A stretch of DNA of 64,000 bases from Pseudomonas sp. TH15. GTDB taxonomy: Bacteria > Pseudomonadota > Gammaproteobacteria > Pseudomonadales > Pseudomonadaceae. This document shows positions 27,201 through 35,742 of this stretch, piece by piece; the first letter of the stretch is position 1, and each line of letters starts with the position of its first letter. The position numbers were made by a program, and so were the translations under genes. Under the pieces are notes generated by a model, which searched no databases, was not told the DNA's origin, and saw only the letters and a program-made list of their open reading frames with translations. The DNA is taken from the NCBI RefSeq assembly GCF_016651105.1, contig NZ_JAEKEL010000001.1, forward strand, positions 4,950,001 to 5,014,000, read 5' to 3'.

Positions 27201-27898
27201 TGCAGCTCGCCGGTCAATTGCCCGTTCAGGTAGCCGCTGCTGTCGGCCTTAAGGTTCAGGATTTTCAGCAGGTCGCCGTCAACTTTCAAGGCCAGTACCC
27301 AAGGCGCGGGCGTCGACATCGTCAGCGTGCCTTCAGCGGTCAGCGGCCAGTTGCCGCCGGGTTGCAGCAGGCCGGAGAGGTTCAGGCTCAGGTCGTCACG
27401 TTGCAATTGCACCGAGTCGATCTGCAACCCTTTGGCCGTCCAGTGCGCCGCCAGTTGCAGGCCCCTGAGCTCTTCGCTGCCGTTGAACAGCAGGCTGCCG
27501 ACTTTGACGTCACCGAGTTCAATCGCCACCGGCAGTTTCAAATCAGGGAGTTTGATCGGGCCGCTGCTCGCTTCTTCAGTACTCGGCGGGAATTGCAGGC
27601 TGACCTGATCGGCCTGCAATTGCTCGATGCACAGGGTCATGCGCGTCAGGCAAAGCGGCGACCAGGCGAAGATCACTTTATTCAGTTCAACCCGGCTGCT
27701 GCCCTGCTGCCACAGCAGATGATCGGCGCTCCACTGGCCGCCCAAACGGCCCTGGAAATTCTCCACGGTCAACCCCGGCACAAACCCCAGTGCCCAGCGA
27801 CTGCCCGTCGCCGTACCCAGCACCGTGGCCACCGCCAGGATGACCAGCATCAGCAGCGCCAGAATCGCCAGCAGCGTTATTTTCAAACCACGATTCAC
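24230..27898 (-). CDS. tamB: Translocation and assembly module inner-membrane protein TamB
   Basis: Large (1222 aa) AsmA-like, beta-rich periplasmic protein anchored by one N-terminal span (ITLLAILALLMLVILAVATV, about residues 6-25). The C-terminal DUF490 region ends in the aromatic YKRDF tail typical of TamB. With TamA it acts in outer-membrane assembly and lipid transport between membranes. The ATG overlaps the tamA stop by four bases (27895-27898), which matches the usual tamAB operon. E. coli TamB is 1259 aa. Confidence 0.96.
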   Translation of the reverse strand: MNRGLKITLLAILALLMLVILAVATVLGTATGSRWALGFVPGLTVENFQGRLGGQWSADHLLWQQGSSRVELNKVIFAWSPLCLTRMTLCIEQLQADQVSLQFPPSTEEASSGPIKLPDLKLPVAIELGDVKVGSLLFNGSEELRGLQLAAHWTAKGLQIDSVQLQRDDLSLNLSGLLQPGGNWPLTAEGTLTMSTPAPWVLALKVDGDLLKILNLKADSSGYLNGQLTGELQPLVDNLPAKVRITADGFKPGDDLPDTLQLNQLELTGDGDLKNGYQLFGKATLPAEKGPVALLLQGKVDAKGAQIAGLDLTANDKQSLKLTGNLDWSKGFSAEAKIDWLDFPWHRLYPLIDEPQVALRSFNGEVSYTDGKYLGNFKAALDGPAGAFSLSSPFSGDLTKIYLQQFQLEAGQGKAEGHLNLQFADGIAWDTALDLSAINPAYWMAELPGTLAGPLRSKGEMKNEKLSLTADLDLKGKLRGQPAVIQAKADGGGEQWNLSALQIRLGDNSINGKGSLQQKLAGQIDIKLPRLAQLWPQLRGQLNGRVDVAGTLKAPQGKLGLQGSQLAFQDNRLQSLNLDATLDGAQRAKIDLKGSGIQAGDTSLGTLTASGQGDIKNQKLSLDLQGPKLKLALGLDGALDKGNWRGRLASGDIQAGGQDWKLQGPAKLERLADGKINFGAHCWMSGDASLCGEDQRLMPEPKLRYHLKQFPIDSLAQWLPKDFAWQGKLNADLQLDLPASGPNGQISIDASGGTLRMKEKDQWLDFPYQTLKLTSKLTPKRIDTDLNFVGGKLGELMVQAQINPLPKNKPLTGSFRLNGLDLSVARPFVPMVEKLTGRLNGSGTLSGGLLAPLVNGNLVLSDGEVSGAELPISLEALQLQAVIAGETVQLNGGWKSGKTGQGSLNGNIAWGQALVVDLSLKGTQLPVSVEPYAKLEVAPDLKISMKGDELSIAGKVLVPKGEITVRELPPSTVKVSDDTIIVGAQTEDGKPPIAMKMDIDVVVGDDKLAFAGFGLTANVQGHVHIGDNMDTRGELWLNDGRYRAYGQRLTVRRARLLFAGPIDQPYLDIEAIRQTDDVIAGIRLSGSAEQPTTQIFSEPAMSQEQALSYLVLGRPLSTTGEDNNMLAQAALGLGLMGSSGVTSGLAKDLGIQDFQLDTQGSGNTTSVVASGNISEKLSLRYGVGVFEPANTIALRYKLSKKVYLEAASGVASSLDIFYKRDF

Positions 27899-29622
27899 AG
27901 CTCAGGCCCCATGGAAAAGTGCAGTCGAATGCCGCCGTCATCGTCCAGCGCATGGGCCAGGTCGAGGCGCAGCGGCCCCACAGGCGAGACCCAACGGATG
28001 CCGATACCGACGCCGGTCTTGAGGTTCGGCAGTTCGAGGGTGTTGAAGGAGTTGCCTTGGTCGACGAAAGTCGCGATCCGCCATTTCTCGGCGATGGAGT
28101 ATTGATACTCGACGCTGCCAGCGACCATGTAACGGCCACCGATGCGGTCGCCCTCGGAGTTTTCCGGGGACAGGCTCTGATAGTCGTAACCGCGCACGCT
28201 CTGATCGCCACCGGCAAAGAAACGCAGGGACGGCGGCACGGACTTATAGCCGTTGGTAGCACTGCCACCCACCTGCAGCCGAGCGAGGAAACGGTGGTTA
28301 TCGAAAACCGTGGTCAAGCCTTTGATCAGCGCGGTGCCGTAAACCAGGTTGGTGTCCGAGCCCAGCCCTTCCTTGGCAACTTTGGTTTCGAACGTCAGGC
28401 GATAGCCGTTGTGCGGGTCGATGCGGTTATCGCTTTTGAGGTACGAATAGCTGACGCCGGGCATCAGCAATGTGCTCAAGCCCGAGTCATCGCCGAGGGT
28501 ATATTCCTCGCGCTGCCATTTGAGCGAGACCACCCGCTGCCAGCCGCTGGGCAGCTTGCTGTGCCATTCCGGGCCGAGGGTCAGCAGCTTGCTCTGGGTG
28601 TCAGAGCCGTCGATGTCTTCATATTGATAGCCGGCGGCCCAGCGCAACTTGTCGGTCAGCGGTGGGTCGAGCGGGATGTCGTAGAACACCCCGACGTTCT
28701 GCCGTGGCGCCGACAGTTCAGCTTCCCAGCCATAGCTGTCGCCCTGCGGGTTGACCCAGTGTCGGGTCCAGTTAGCCTTGATCCGCGGGCCGACGTCGGT
28801 GGAGTAGCCCAAGCCCAGGCCCATGGTTCGCGGCTTGCGGGTGTCGAGCTTGACCGCCACCGGGATCACATCGTCCTTGGAGGCGGTGGGTGCCGCGTCC
28901 ACCCGCACGCCCTCGAAATAGCCGCTCGATTGCAGGGCCTGGTTGAGTTCGGCGATCAGTTCGGAGTCATACGGCGCACCGGCCTTGAACGGCACCATGC
29001 GTTGCAGCAAGTCTTCGTCGAACGGCGTGTCGCCTTCAAAAGTGACCTTGCCGAGGGCGTAGCGCGGGCCGCTGTCGTAGATCAGTTCGACGTCCGCCAC
29101 ACCGGCACGCGGGTCCACCAACAGCTTTTGGCTGGTGAAACGGCCACTGAAAAAGCCGAAACGCGAGGCCTGGTTCTGGATCAGGCGCTTGGCGTCTTCG
29201 TAATGGCCATGATTGAGCACGGCGCCGGGTTTGAGCGTGTCGCTGTTGGGCACTCGAAAGGATTTGAGGGACGCGGCCGGGCCGTCGATGCGCACGGTGA
29301 CGTTGCGCAAATGGATCGGTTCGCCGGGGTCGATCTTCAGCGTCAGGCGCGGCTTCTCGCCGCCCTTCACTTCGCTGTCGATTTGCGGCTGGTAATAACC
29401 CAAGGCCTGGGCGGCCTTGCGCGCCTGTTCTTCGGCGCCACGACTGAAGCGCAGCAACGCTTCTTCGTCACGATCGCCGAGGCTGCCGATATAGCCCTCT
29501 ATATTGGCTTTCAGTTCATCGTTGGACGGTTTGATCCGCACATCCAATTCACTTTGCGCCAGCGCCGCGCAGCTGGATAACAGCATGAGCACGCCACTGG
29601 TAAATCTTCCTGGAAACTTCAT
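27895..29622 (-). CDS. tamA: Translocation and assembly module outer-membrane protein TamA
   Basis: Omp85-family barrel of 575 aa (E. coli 577). A signal peptide (about residues 1-23) precedes POTRA domains (about 25-260) and a C-terminal 16-strand barrel. The lid-lock motif of Omp85 proteins is present as VRGYDYQSLSPEN. The ATG at 29622 (MKFPGRF) begins the signal peptide directly; the longer frame adds six residues without support. It is cotranscribed with tamB. Confidence 0.95.
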   Translation of the reverse strand: MKFPGRFTSGVLMLLSSCAALAQSELDVRIKPSNDELKANIEGYIGSLGDRDEEALLRFSRGAEEQARKAAQALGYYQPQIDSEVKGGEKPRLTLKIDPGEPIHLRNVTVRIDGPAASLKSFRVPNSDTLKPGAVLNHGHYEDAKRLIQNQASRFGFFSGRFTSQKLLVDPRAGVADVELIYDSGPRYALGKVTFEGDTPFDEDLLQRMVPFKAGAPYDSELIAELNQALQSSGYFEGVRVDAAPTASKDDVIPVAVKLDTRKPRTMGLGLGYSTDVGPRIKANWTRHWVNPQGDSYGWEAELSAPRQNVGVFYDIPLDPPLTDKLRWAAGYQYEDIDGSDTQSKLLTLGPEWHSKLPSGWQRVVSLKWQREEYTLGDDSGLSTLLMPGVSYSYLKSDNRIDPHNGYRLTFETKVAKEGLGSDTNLVYGTALIKGLTTVFDNHRFLARLQVGGSATNGYKSVPPSLRFFAGGDQSVRGYDYQSLSPENSEGDRIGGRYMVAGSVEYQYSIAEKWRIATFVDQGNSFNTLELPNLKTGVGIGIRWVSPVGPLRLDLAHALDDDGGIRLHFSMGPEL

Positions 29623-29687
29623 AGGCGCGGATGCTATCACGAGCTTGGGAGCCTGATAGAGCCTGGGGTGCCGTGAAAGTTCTACCT

Positions 29688-30338
29688 TTATGCCGTTGCG
29701 GTTTGTAACACCTGAGGATTGGCGTGAAAAAACACGTGTTCACGGATCGGTCCTACCGCCACTTCGCCGATTTCCTCATAGCCCTGACGTTTATAGAAGT
29801 CGAGATAACGAGGATTCCCGGTATCGAGGATCACACCCTCAGAGTGCTCATCCACCGCGCACCAGTTGTGCACCGCTTGCAGCAGTTGTTCGCCGAAGTG
29901 TTTGCCCTGGAATTGCGGGTGAATCCCCAACAATGGCAGCACGTGCACCGCATCGGACGGTACGCACGCCGTGACGGCATCGTGATATTCGAGGTAGCGT
30001 CGAGTGCAGCGAAAACCGGTGCTGAGCACCATGCGCAGGCGCCAGGCCCAGCTTTCGGTGATGCCGAGGCGACGTTGCGGCGGCGCGATCAGGGCGATGC
30101 CGATCAAGCGGTCGTTGACCAGCAGGCCGATGGCCGGCAGGTCCTGGAGGAAGTGTTGTTTGACCAGTTCACGCACCGTCGCCCGCACCCGCTGTTCGTA
30201 TCCGGGGCGCTCGGCTTCGAATAAGTAGCTGAACGTCGGCTCGTGACGGTAAGCCTGGTACAGCAGGGAGCGTGCTTCGCGGGAGTAGCCGCTGTCGAGC
30301 ATGTGGATATCGGCGATGGCGGTCGAGGTTTCAGGCAT
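29688..30338 (-). CDS. GNAT-family N-acetyltransferase
   Basis: About 216 aa. The acetyl-CoA-binding core is seen as LPLLGIHPQFQGKHFGEQLL (Q/R-x-x-G-x-G/A-type motif A) followed by VILDTGNPRYLDFYKRQGYEEIG (motif B). The N-terminal half (YRHEPTFSYLFEAERPGY) resembles GNAT proteins of unknown substrate. The ATG at 30338 has GGAG upstream and fits better than the distal start. It stands 65 bp upstream of tamA in the same direction and could share its transcript. Confidence 0.85.
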   Translation of the reverse strand: MPETSTAIADIHMLDSGYSREARSLLYQAYRHEPTFSYLFEAERPGYEQRVRATVRELVKQHFLQDLPAIGLLVNDRLIGIALIAPPQRRLGITESWAWRLRMVLSTGFRCTRRYLEYHDAVTACVPSDAVHVLPLLGIHPQFQGKHFGEQLLQAVHNWCAVDEHSEGVILDTGNPRYLDFYKRQGYEEIGEVAVGPIREHVFFHANPQVLQTATA

Positions 30339-30447
30339 AACGGTATTTCTCCCCGGGGCACCGTTCAAATGACGGCACTCTTCTGGTTACGAGCCTATAG
30401 CGCTGGCACAGTTCCCTGCTGATCCGAATCAGTGTTGCTGCTTAAGC

Positions 30448-30575
30448 CGTCTTCGCGGGCAAGTCGAATCGTCGCACCGCCGCTCCCACAAGGTATAGAC
30501 CAGACTGAAGACATTAGGCGCCTGCACCACGATCTACTGTGGGAGCGGGCTTGCTCGCGAAGACGCCGGTTCTGC
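30448..30575. repeat. REPIN upstream of xthA
   Basis: Inverted pair GTCTTCGCGGGCAAG ... CTTGCTCGCGAAGAC with GTGGGAGCGGGC on the right arm; the left arm is diverged. It fills most of the 30339-30672 gap. A short CCCCTCACCCCA at 30604-30615 resembles the end of the MITE-like elements. Confidence 0.75.
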
Positions 30576-30672
30576 CGCCACATCCCTACCGCCAAACAAG
30601 AATCCCCTCACCCCACACTGGCCCCATTCCTACATGTCAGCTAGCATCGCCTTTTTGCCAGGACTGCCGACC

Positions 30673-31485
30673 ATGAAGATCGTCTCCTTCAACATCAACG
30701 GGCTGCGCGCTCGCCCGCATCAGCTGGCGGCGCTGATCGAGAAGCACCAGCCGGACGTCATTGGCCTGCAGGAAACCAAGGTCCACGACGACCAGTTCCC
30801 GCTGGCCGAGGTTCAGGCCCTGGGCTACCACGTGTATTTCCACGGGCAAAAAGGCCATTACGGCGTCGCCCTGCTCTCGCGCCAAGAGCCGATTGCTCTG
30901 CACAAAGGCTTCGCCACCGATGAAGAAGACGCTCAGCGGCGTTTCATCTGGGGCACGTTCGCCGATGCCAATGGCGTACCGGTGACGATCATGAACGGCT
31001 ATTTCCCGCAGGGCGAAAGCCGCGACCACCCGACCAAATTCCCGGCCAAACAACGCTTCTACAACGATTTGCAGCACCTGCTGGAAAGCCAGTTCACCAA
31101 CGACCAGCCTGTCGTGGTGATGGGTGATGTGAATATTTCCCCGGAAGACTGCGACATCGGCATCGGCCCGGACAATATGAAACGCTGGCTGAAAACCGGA
31201 AAGTGCAGCTTCCTGCCGGAAGAACGCGAGTGGATGGCGCGCCTGAAGAACTGGGGTCTGGTGGACAGCTTCCGCCACCTGAACCCGGACGTGGCCGACC
31301 GTTTCAGCTGGTTTGACTACCGCAGCCGCGGCTTTGAAGACGAACCCAAGCGCGGCCTGCGGATTGACGTGATCATGGCGTCCCACGGCTTGATGCCGCG
31401 GGTGAAGGATGCCGGGGTGGATTACGACCTGCGCGGGATGGAAAAACCATCGGACCATGCGCCGATCTGGCTTGAACTGGCCTGA
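30673..31485 (+). CDS. xthA: Exodeoxyribonuclease III
   Basis: Base-excision-repair nuclease (AP endonuclease and 3' exonuclease), 270 aa, E. coli 268. The metal and catalytic motifs of the family are present: NINGLRAR (7-14), LQETKVHDDQFP (33-44), MNGYFPQGES, GDVNISPEDCDIG, LRIDVIMAS and SDHAPIW. The ATG at 30673 starts the conserved MKIVSFNINGLRAR; the longer in-frame form is not conserved. It stands alone between two REP elements. Confidence 0.97.
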   Translation: MKIVSFNINGLRARPHQLAALIEKHQPDVIGLQETKVHDDQFPLAEVQALGYHVYFHGQKGHYGVALLSRQEPIALHKGFATDEEDAQRRFIWGTFADANGVPVTIMNGYFPQGESRDHPTKFPAKQRFYNDLQHLLESQFTNDQPVVVMGDVNISPEDCDIGIGPDNMKRWLKTGKCSFLPEEREWMARLKNWGLVDSFRHLNPDVADRFSWFDYRSRGFEDEPKRGLRIDVIMASHGLMPRVKDAGVDYDLRGMEKPSDHAPIWLELA

Positions 31486-31540
31486 CCTTGAAGCCACCAC
31501 AGAATCACATTCTGACAATGGGGTTCTTTGGTCGGCTGAC

Positions 31541-31663
31541 CTGTGGCGAGGGGATTTATCCCCGTTGGGTGGCGAAGCCGGCCCCTGCATACTTCCAGAC
31601 AAATCAGATTTACAGACTCCACGACTGCTTCGCAGCCGAGCGGGGATGAATCCCCTCGCCACA
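31541..31663. repeat. REP-type inverted repeat, GTGGCGAGGGGAT family
   Basis: Inverted arms TGTGGCGAGGGGATTTATCC and GGATGAATCCCCTCGCCACA flank a spacer with a smaller palindrome. This is a different REP class from the GTGGGAGC type. Confidence 0.85.
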
Positions 31664-31685
31664 AAGGCTCCTCTACATTGAATCA

Positions 31686-31714
31686 CTGTCATGTTTTGGT
31701 CATGCGCCTGACTT
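31686..31714 (+). promoter_or_regulatory. Pho box (PhoB binding site)
   Basis: CTGTCAT (31686) and TGGTCAT (31697) stand 11 bp apart, the period of PhoB half-sites, and a degenerate third copy CTGACTT follows at 31708. They lie 40-70 bp before a gene for a phosphate-binding-protein relative, which fits phosphate-starvation control. Confidence 0.75.
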
Positions 31715-31754
31715 AATCTCCCCGGCAATCCCCTTTGCTTGATTCGGTGCCGGC

Positions 31755-33089
31755 ATGACCCTGCGTGTTCTGTGCGTTTTTCTATTGAGTGGATGGCTGA
31801 CGGTCTCTGCCGCTGCCATGCCGACGCCCGAACGCGGCCCGGTGCTGCGCATCCAGGGTTCCAACACGATTGGCGCCGCATTGGGGCCGGCGCTGGTCGA
31901 AGGGTTGATGCAGGAGCAAGGCCTGCTCAAGGTTCACAGCGAAACGCCGGACAAGGCCAACGAACAACGCATCGTCGGGCAAACGGCCCAGGGTCGCCGA
32001 GTAGTGGTCGAGGTCGCGGCCCACGGTTCGAGCACCGGTTTCACGGCACTGAAAAATGCCTCCGCCGATCTGGCCGCCTCCTCGCGCCCGATCAAGGACA
32101 GCGAATTGGCGGACCTGCAAGCACTGGGTGACTTGAAAAGTCCGGCTGCCGAGCAAGTCATCGCCATCGATGGACTGGCGATCATCCTGCACCCACAAAA
32201 TCCGATGAATCAACTCAACACCGAACAACTGGCCCGGATCTTCAGTGGCGAGGCCGCGACGTGGGAAGACGTCGGTGGCAGCGGTGGGCCGATTCACCTC
32301 TACGCGCGGGATGATCAATCGGGCACCTACGATACGTTCAAGGAATTGGTCCTCAGCCGTCGTGGGAAAACGCTGAACAGCTCGGCGAAACGTTTCGAAT
32401 CCAGCGAGCAATTGTCCGATGCTGTCAGCCTGGACCCGCAAGGCATCGGCTTCATCGGTCTGCCCTACGTGCGCCAGGCCAAAGCCGTGGCGATTGTCGA
32501 CGGACAATCCCAGGCGATGTTGCCGCTAAATAGTTTGATTGCGACCGAGGACTATCCGCTGTCCCGCCGTTTGTTCTTTTACCTACCGCCGACGGGGAAA
32601 AATCCTTGGGCCGAGGCGCTGGTGGCGTTCGCCCAAAGCAGCAAGGGCCAGGCGATTGTCGCGGCCAACGGGTTTATCGCCCAGACCGTGCAAGCGATGA
32701 GCGTCACGCCGAATGCGTTGATGCCCGAGGGTTATCAGGCCTTGAGCCGTCATGCCCAGCGCTTGACGGTAAATTTTCGCTTCGAAGAAGGCAGCGCGAC
32801 GTTGGATAACAAGGCCCGGCAGGACCTGTCTCGGGTGCTCGACTATATAAAGCAGCACGACAAGGCCAACCGTGAAGTGACGCTGGTGGGGTTTGGCGAT
32901 GCCAAGAACGATCCGGCGCGGGCCGACCTGCTATCGAAGTTACGGGCGATGGCGGTGCGGCGGGAACTGGTGAAAAGCGGCGTGGTGTTTCGCGAGATTC
33001 GCGGTTTTGGTGCCGAGATGCCGGTGGCGGCCAATAGCGCGGATGAGGGGCGGATCAAGAATCGGCGGGTTGAGGTTTGGGTTTATTGA
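31755..33089 (+). CDS. PstS-like phosphate-binding domain fused to an OmpA-like domain
   Basis: A 444-aa exported protein with an N-terminal signal peptide (LCVFLLSGWLTVSAAAM). Residues about 30-300 are a PstS-type fold (LRIQGSNTIGAALGPALVEG, ARDDQSGTYDTFKELVL, GFIGLPYVRQAKAV). Residues about 335-444 are an OmpA-like peptidoglycan-binding domain (ITLVGF-type strand EVTLVGFGDAKNDPARADLL, RGFGAEMPVAANS, RRVEVWVY). It probably holds a phosphate-binding module near the cell wall or outer membrane. A Pho box lies upstream. No transport genes adjoin it. Confidence 0.88.
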   Translation: MTLRVLCVFLLSGWLTVSAAAMPTPERGPVLRIQGSNTIGAALGPALVEGLMQEQGLLKVHSETPDKANEQRIVGQTAQGRRVVVEVAAHGSSTGFTALKNASADLAASSRPIKDSELADLQALGDLKSPAAEQVIAIDGLAIILHPQNPMNQLNTEQLARIFSGEAATWEDVGGSGGPIHLYARDDQSGTYDTFKELVLSRRGKTLNSSAKRFESSEQLSDAVSLDPQGIGFIGLPYVRQAKAVAIVDGQSQAMLPLNSLIATEDYPLSRRLFFYLPPTGKNPWAEALVAFAQSSKGQAIVAANGFIAQTVQAMSVTPNALMPEGYQALSRHAQRLTVNFRFEEGSATLDNKARQDLSRVLDYIKQHDKANREVTLVGFGDAKNDPARADLLSKLRAMAVRRELVKSGVVFREIRGFGAEMPVAANSADEGRIKNRRVEVWVY

Positions 33090-33120
33090 GCCTGATGTTG
33101 ATGTGTTGAGCCTTTAGGCC

Positions 33121-33197
33121 TCTTCGCGAGCAGGCTCGCTCCCACAGGTTCTGTGGCGTTCACAAATCCAATGTGGGAGCGAGCCTGCTCGCGAAGG
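33121..33197. repeat. REPIN
   Basis: Inverted pair TCTTCGCGAGCAGGCTCGCT ... AGCGAGCCTGCTCGCGAAGG between convergent genes. Confidence 0.85.
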
Positions 33198-33210
33198 GGG
33201 CGACGCGGTC

Positions 33211-34440
33211 TTAGTGACTGCTACGCATCATCTCTTTCGGCACGTACTTGCCGATCTCGAACTTGCCGATCGCCGCGCGGTGCACTTCGTCCGGACCGTC
33301 GGCCAGGCGCAGGGTGCGTTGCATGGCATACATGTAGGCCAGCGGGAAGTCATTGGACACCCCTGCCCCGCCATGGATCTGGATCGCCCGATCGATCACT
33401 CGCAACGCTACGTTCGGTGCAACGACCTTGATCTGGGCGATTTCGCTCTTGGCAATCTTGTTGCCCACCGTGTCCATCATGTAGGCGGCCTTCAACGTCA
33501 GCAGCCGCGCCATGTCGATTTCCATCCGCGAGTCGGCGATCTTGTCGATGTTGCCGCCCAGTCGCGCCAACGGTTTACCGAATGCGGTACGGCTCACCGC
33601 ACGTTTGCACATCAATTCCAGCGCACGCTCGGCCATCCCGATTGAGCGCATGCAGTGGTGAATCCGGCCTGGGCCAAGGCGACCCTGAGCAATTTCGAAG
33701 CCGCGTCCTTCGCCCAACAGGACGTTTTCGTACGGCACCCGTACATTTTCAAACAGCACTTCGGCATGACCGTGTGGCGCATCGTCGTAACCGAACACCG
33801 GCAGCGGACGGACAATCTTCACGCCCGGTGCATCCACCGGCACCAGGATCATCGAGTGCTGGGCATGACGCGGTGCGTCGGGGTTGCTCAGGCCCATGAA
33901 AATCAGGATCTTGCAGCGCGGGTCGCAAGCGCCTGAGGTCCACCATTTTTTGCCATTGATCACCCACTCGTCGCCATCACGCACGGCGCGGGCGGCCATG
34001 TTGGTGGCGTCGGACGAGGCTACGTCCGGCTCGGTCATGGCGAATGCCGAACGGATCTCGCCGCGCAACAGCGGTTCGAGATAACGCTGTTTCTGTTCTT
34101 CGTTGGCATAACGCACCAGCACTTCCATGTTGCCGGTGTCTGGCGCAGAGCAGTTGAACGGCTCAGGCCCCAGAAGCGAGCGGCCCATGATTTCCGCCAG
34201 GGGCGCGTATTCGAGGTTGGTCAGGCCGGCGCCGAGTTCGGACTCAGGCAGAAACAAATTCCACAACCCTTCGGCCTTGGCCTTGAGTTTGAGTTCTTCC
34301 ATGATTGCGGTCGGCTGCCAGCGATCACCCTCGGCGACCTGACGCTCGAACACGGCTTCAGCGGGATAAACGTAGGTGTCCATGAACGCGGTCACGCGCT
34401 CACGCAGTTCCTGAACCTTGGGCGAATAAGCGAAATCCAT
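33211..34440 (-). CDS. Acyl-CoA dehydrogenase (ACAD10/11-like)
   Basis: FAD enzyme of 409 aa. Family motifs are FAMTEPDVASSDATNM, VINGKKWWTSGACDP, GLSNPDAPRHAQHSMILVP and the C-terminal QIHGGAGVSNDFPLAYMYA. The GPGRIHHCMRSIG stretch is typical of the ACAD10/11 branch rather than short-chain dehydrogenases. The chain length of the substrate cannot be read. It is divergent from a LysR gene (34606), its probable regulator. Confidence 0.92.
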   Translation of the reverse strand: MDFAYSPKVQELRERVTAFMDTYVYPAEAVFERQVAEGDRWQPTAIMEELKLKAKAEGLWNLFLPESELGAGLTNLEYAPLAEIMGRSLLGPEPFNCSAPDTGNMEVLVRYANEEQKQRYLEPLLRGEIRSAFAMTEPDVASSDATNMAARAVRDGDEWVINGKKWWTSGACDPRCKILIFMGLSNPDAPRHAQHSMILVPVDAPGVKIVRPLPVFGYDDAPHGHAEVLFENVRVPYENVLLGEGRGFEIAQGRLGPGRIHHCMRSIGMAERALELMCKRAVSRTAFGKPLARLGGNIDKIADSRMEIDMARLLTLKAAYMMDTVGNKIAKSEIAQIKVVAPNVALRVIDRAIQIHGGAGVSNDFPLAYMYAMQRTLRLADGPDEVHRAAIGKFEIGKYVPKEMMRSSH

Positions 34441-34551
34441 GAGCAGCTACCTTCTTGGGAGAGGTTGTTTAGGTCATGTAATCGATGCTAGAACAGCTAC
34501 GAAAATTTACCTAGCCTATTCTCGGCGTGTATTAACATTCATCACCGATAT

Positions 34552-34567
34552 ATGATCGGCTGATCAT
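34552..34567. promoter_or_regulatory. Candidate LysR-regulator site
   Basis: Perfect inverted repeat ATGATC-GGCT-GATCAT in the 165-bp gap between the acyl-CoA dehydrogenase and the LysR gene, 39 bp before the LysR start. The spacing suits autoregulation, but the match to a LysR T-N11-A box is only approximate. Confidence 0.5.
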
Positions 34568-34605
34568 CAAGGCCAAAAACGCCCCTACAACAAGAGAGCC
34601 GCGTA

Positions 34606-35535
34606 ATGAATCTGAGCAAGGTCGACCTCAACCTTTTCATCGTCTTCGACGCGATCTATACCGAAGCCAACCTGACCCGCGCCGGGCAGATTGTCGGCAT
34701 TACTCAGCCTGCGGTCTCGAACGCTCTGGCTCGCCTGCGCGAGACCTTTAACGACCCGTTGTTCGTGCGCACCGCCCAAGGCATGGTGCCGACACCGATG
34801 GCGCAAAACATCATCGGCCCGGTGCGCCATGCCCTTTCTTTGCTACGGGTGTCGGTACAGGAAAGCCGCATTTTCAACCCGTTGCAGGCAGTCAAGACCT
34901 ACCGCATCAGCATGACCGACCTCACCGAAGCGGTGATCCTGCCAGCACTGTTCCAGCGCCTGCGTCGTCTGGCGCCAGCGGTGATCATCGAAAGCTTCCT
35001 GTCCAAGCGCCGCGAGACCACCAAGGAACTGGCGGCCGGTCGCCTCGACTTCGCGGTGGATGCGCCGCTCAACACCGACCCACAAGTGCGTCACGTCAAG
35101 TTGATGGAGGACCGTTACGTGTGCGCCATGCGCAAGGGACATCCGCTGGCGGCCAAAGAGAAATTCACCCTTGATGACTATCTGTCACTGACCCACATTC
35201 ACATTTCCAGCCGCCGCAGTGGCCTGGGGCATGTCGACCTGGCGCTGGGAAAAATGGGAATTCAGCGCAAGATCGCCCTGCGCTCGCAGCATTATTTGAT
35301 GGCGTCGCAAGTGTTGCAGCAGACCGACATGGTCATGACCGTGCCGGAGCGCTTCGCCCGTCGTCATGAACTGCACGCGTTTAATCTGCCGGTCAACGAC
35401 GTGCCACCGGTGGAAACGCACCTGTATTGGCACGAAAGCACCGACCAGGACCCGGCCAACCGCTGGATGCGCGAGCAGATGATCGAGTTGTGCCAGCAGG
35501 TGACGGCGCATGAGAAGAAGCTCGATAAGGCGTAG
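34606..35535 (+). CDS. LysR-family transcriptional regulator
   Basis: A 309-aa regulator. The N-terminal winged helix-turn-helix is VDLNLFIVFDAIYTEANLTR followed by AGQIVGITQPAVSNALARLR (about 6-45); a periplasmic-binding-like effector domain follows (about 95-300). The DLNLF start and LSQPAVSxALxRLR-type helix suggest the NodD/NahR-like branch. It is divergent from the acyl-CoA dehydrogenase gene and probably controls it. Confidence 0.92.
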   Translation: MNLSKVDLNLFIVFDAIYTEANLTRAGQIVGITQPAVSNALARLRETFNDPLFVRTAQGMVPTPMAQNIIGPVRHALSLLRVSVQESRIFNPLQAVKTYRISMTDLTEAVILPALFQRLRRLAPAVIIESFLSKRRETTKELAAGRLDFAVDAPLNTDPQVRHVKLMEDRYVCAMRKGHPLAAKEKFTLDDYLSLTHIHISSRRSGLGHVDLALGKMGIQRKIALRSQHYLMASQVLQQTDMVMTVPERFARRHELHAFNLPVNDVPPVETHLYWHESTDQDPANRWMREQMIELCQQVTAHEKKLDKA

Positions 35536-35556
35536 GGCTTTGAACCGCGTTATCGT

Positions 35557-35654
35557 TCTTCGCGAGCAAGCCCGCTCCCACATTGGATCTTCAGTGACCA
35601 CAATGTCTATGTATTACAGAGATCCCCTGTGGGAGCGGGCTTGATCGCGAAGAG
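35557..35654. repeat. REPIN
   Basis: Inverted pair TTCGCGAGCAAGCCCGCTCC ... GGAGCGGGCTTGATCGCGAA between the LysR gene and liuR. Confidence 0.85.
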
Positions 35655-35684
35655 GCCAGCGGCAACACCATAGATGCATGCCCC

Positions 35685-35714
35685 TTGACGTAAACGTAAA
35701 CCTGACATTAGCTT
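35685..35714 (+). promoter_or_regulatory. LiuR box and promoter of liuR
   Basis: TTGACGTAAACGTAAAC (35685-35701) matches the palindrome found twice before liuA. TTGACG serves as -35, and TAGCTT (35709-35714) follows after 18 bp, a longish spacer as MerR-type regulators favour. The liuR ATG is 28 bp further. Confidence 0.75.
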
Positions 35715-35742
35715 AGCGCCATGACCTTCTTCGAGCGCTTCC

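Noticed and set aside
30637..31881. 414-codon open frame on the minus strand
   Set aside because: Antisense to xthA and crosses two repeat elements; no domain recognised.
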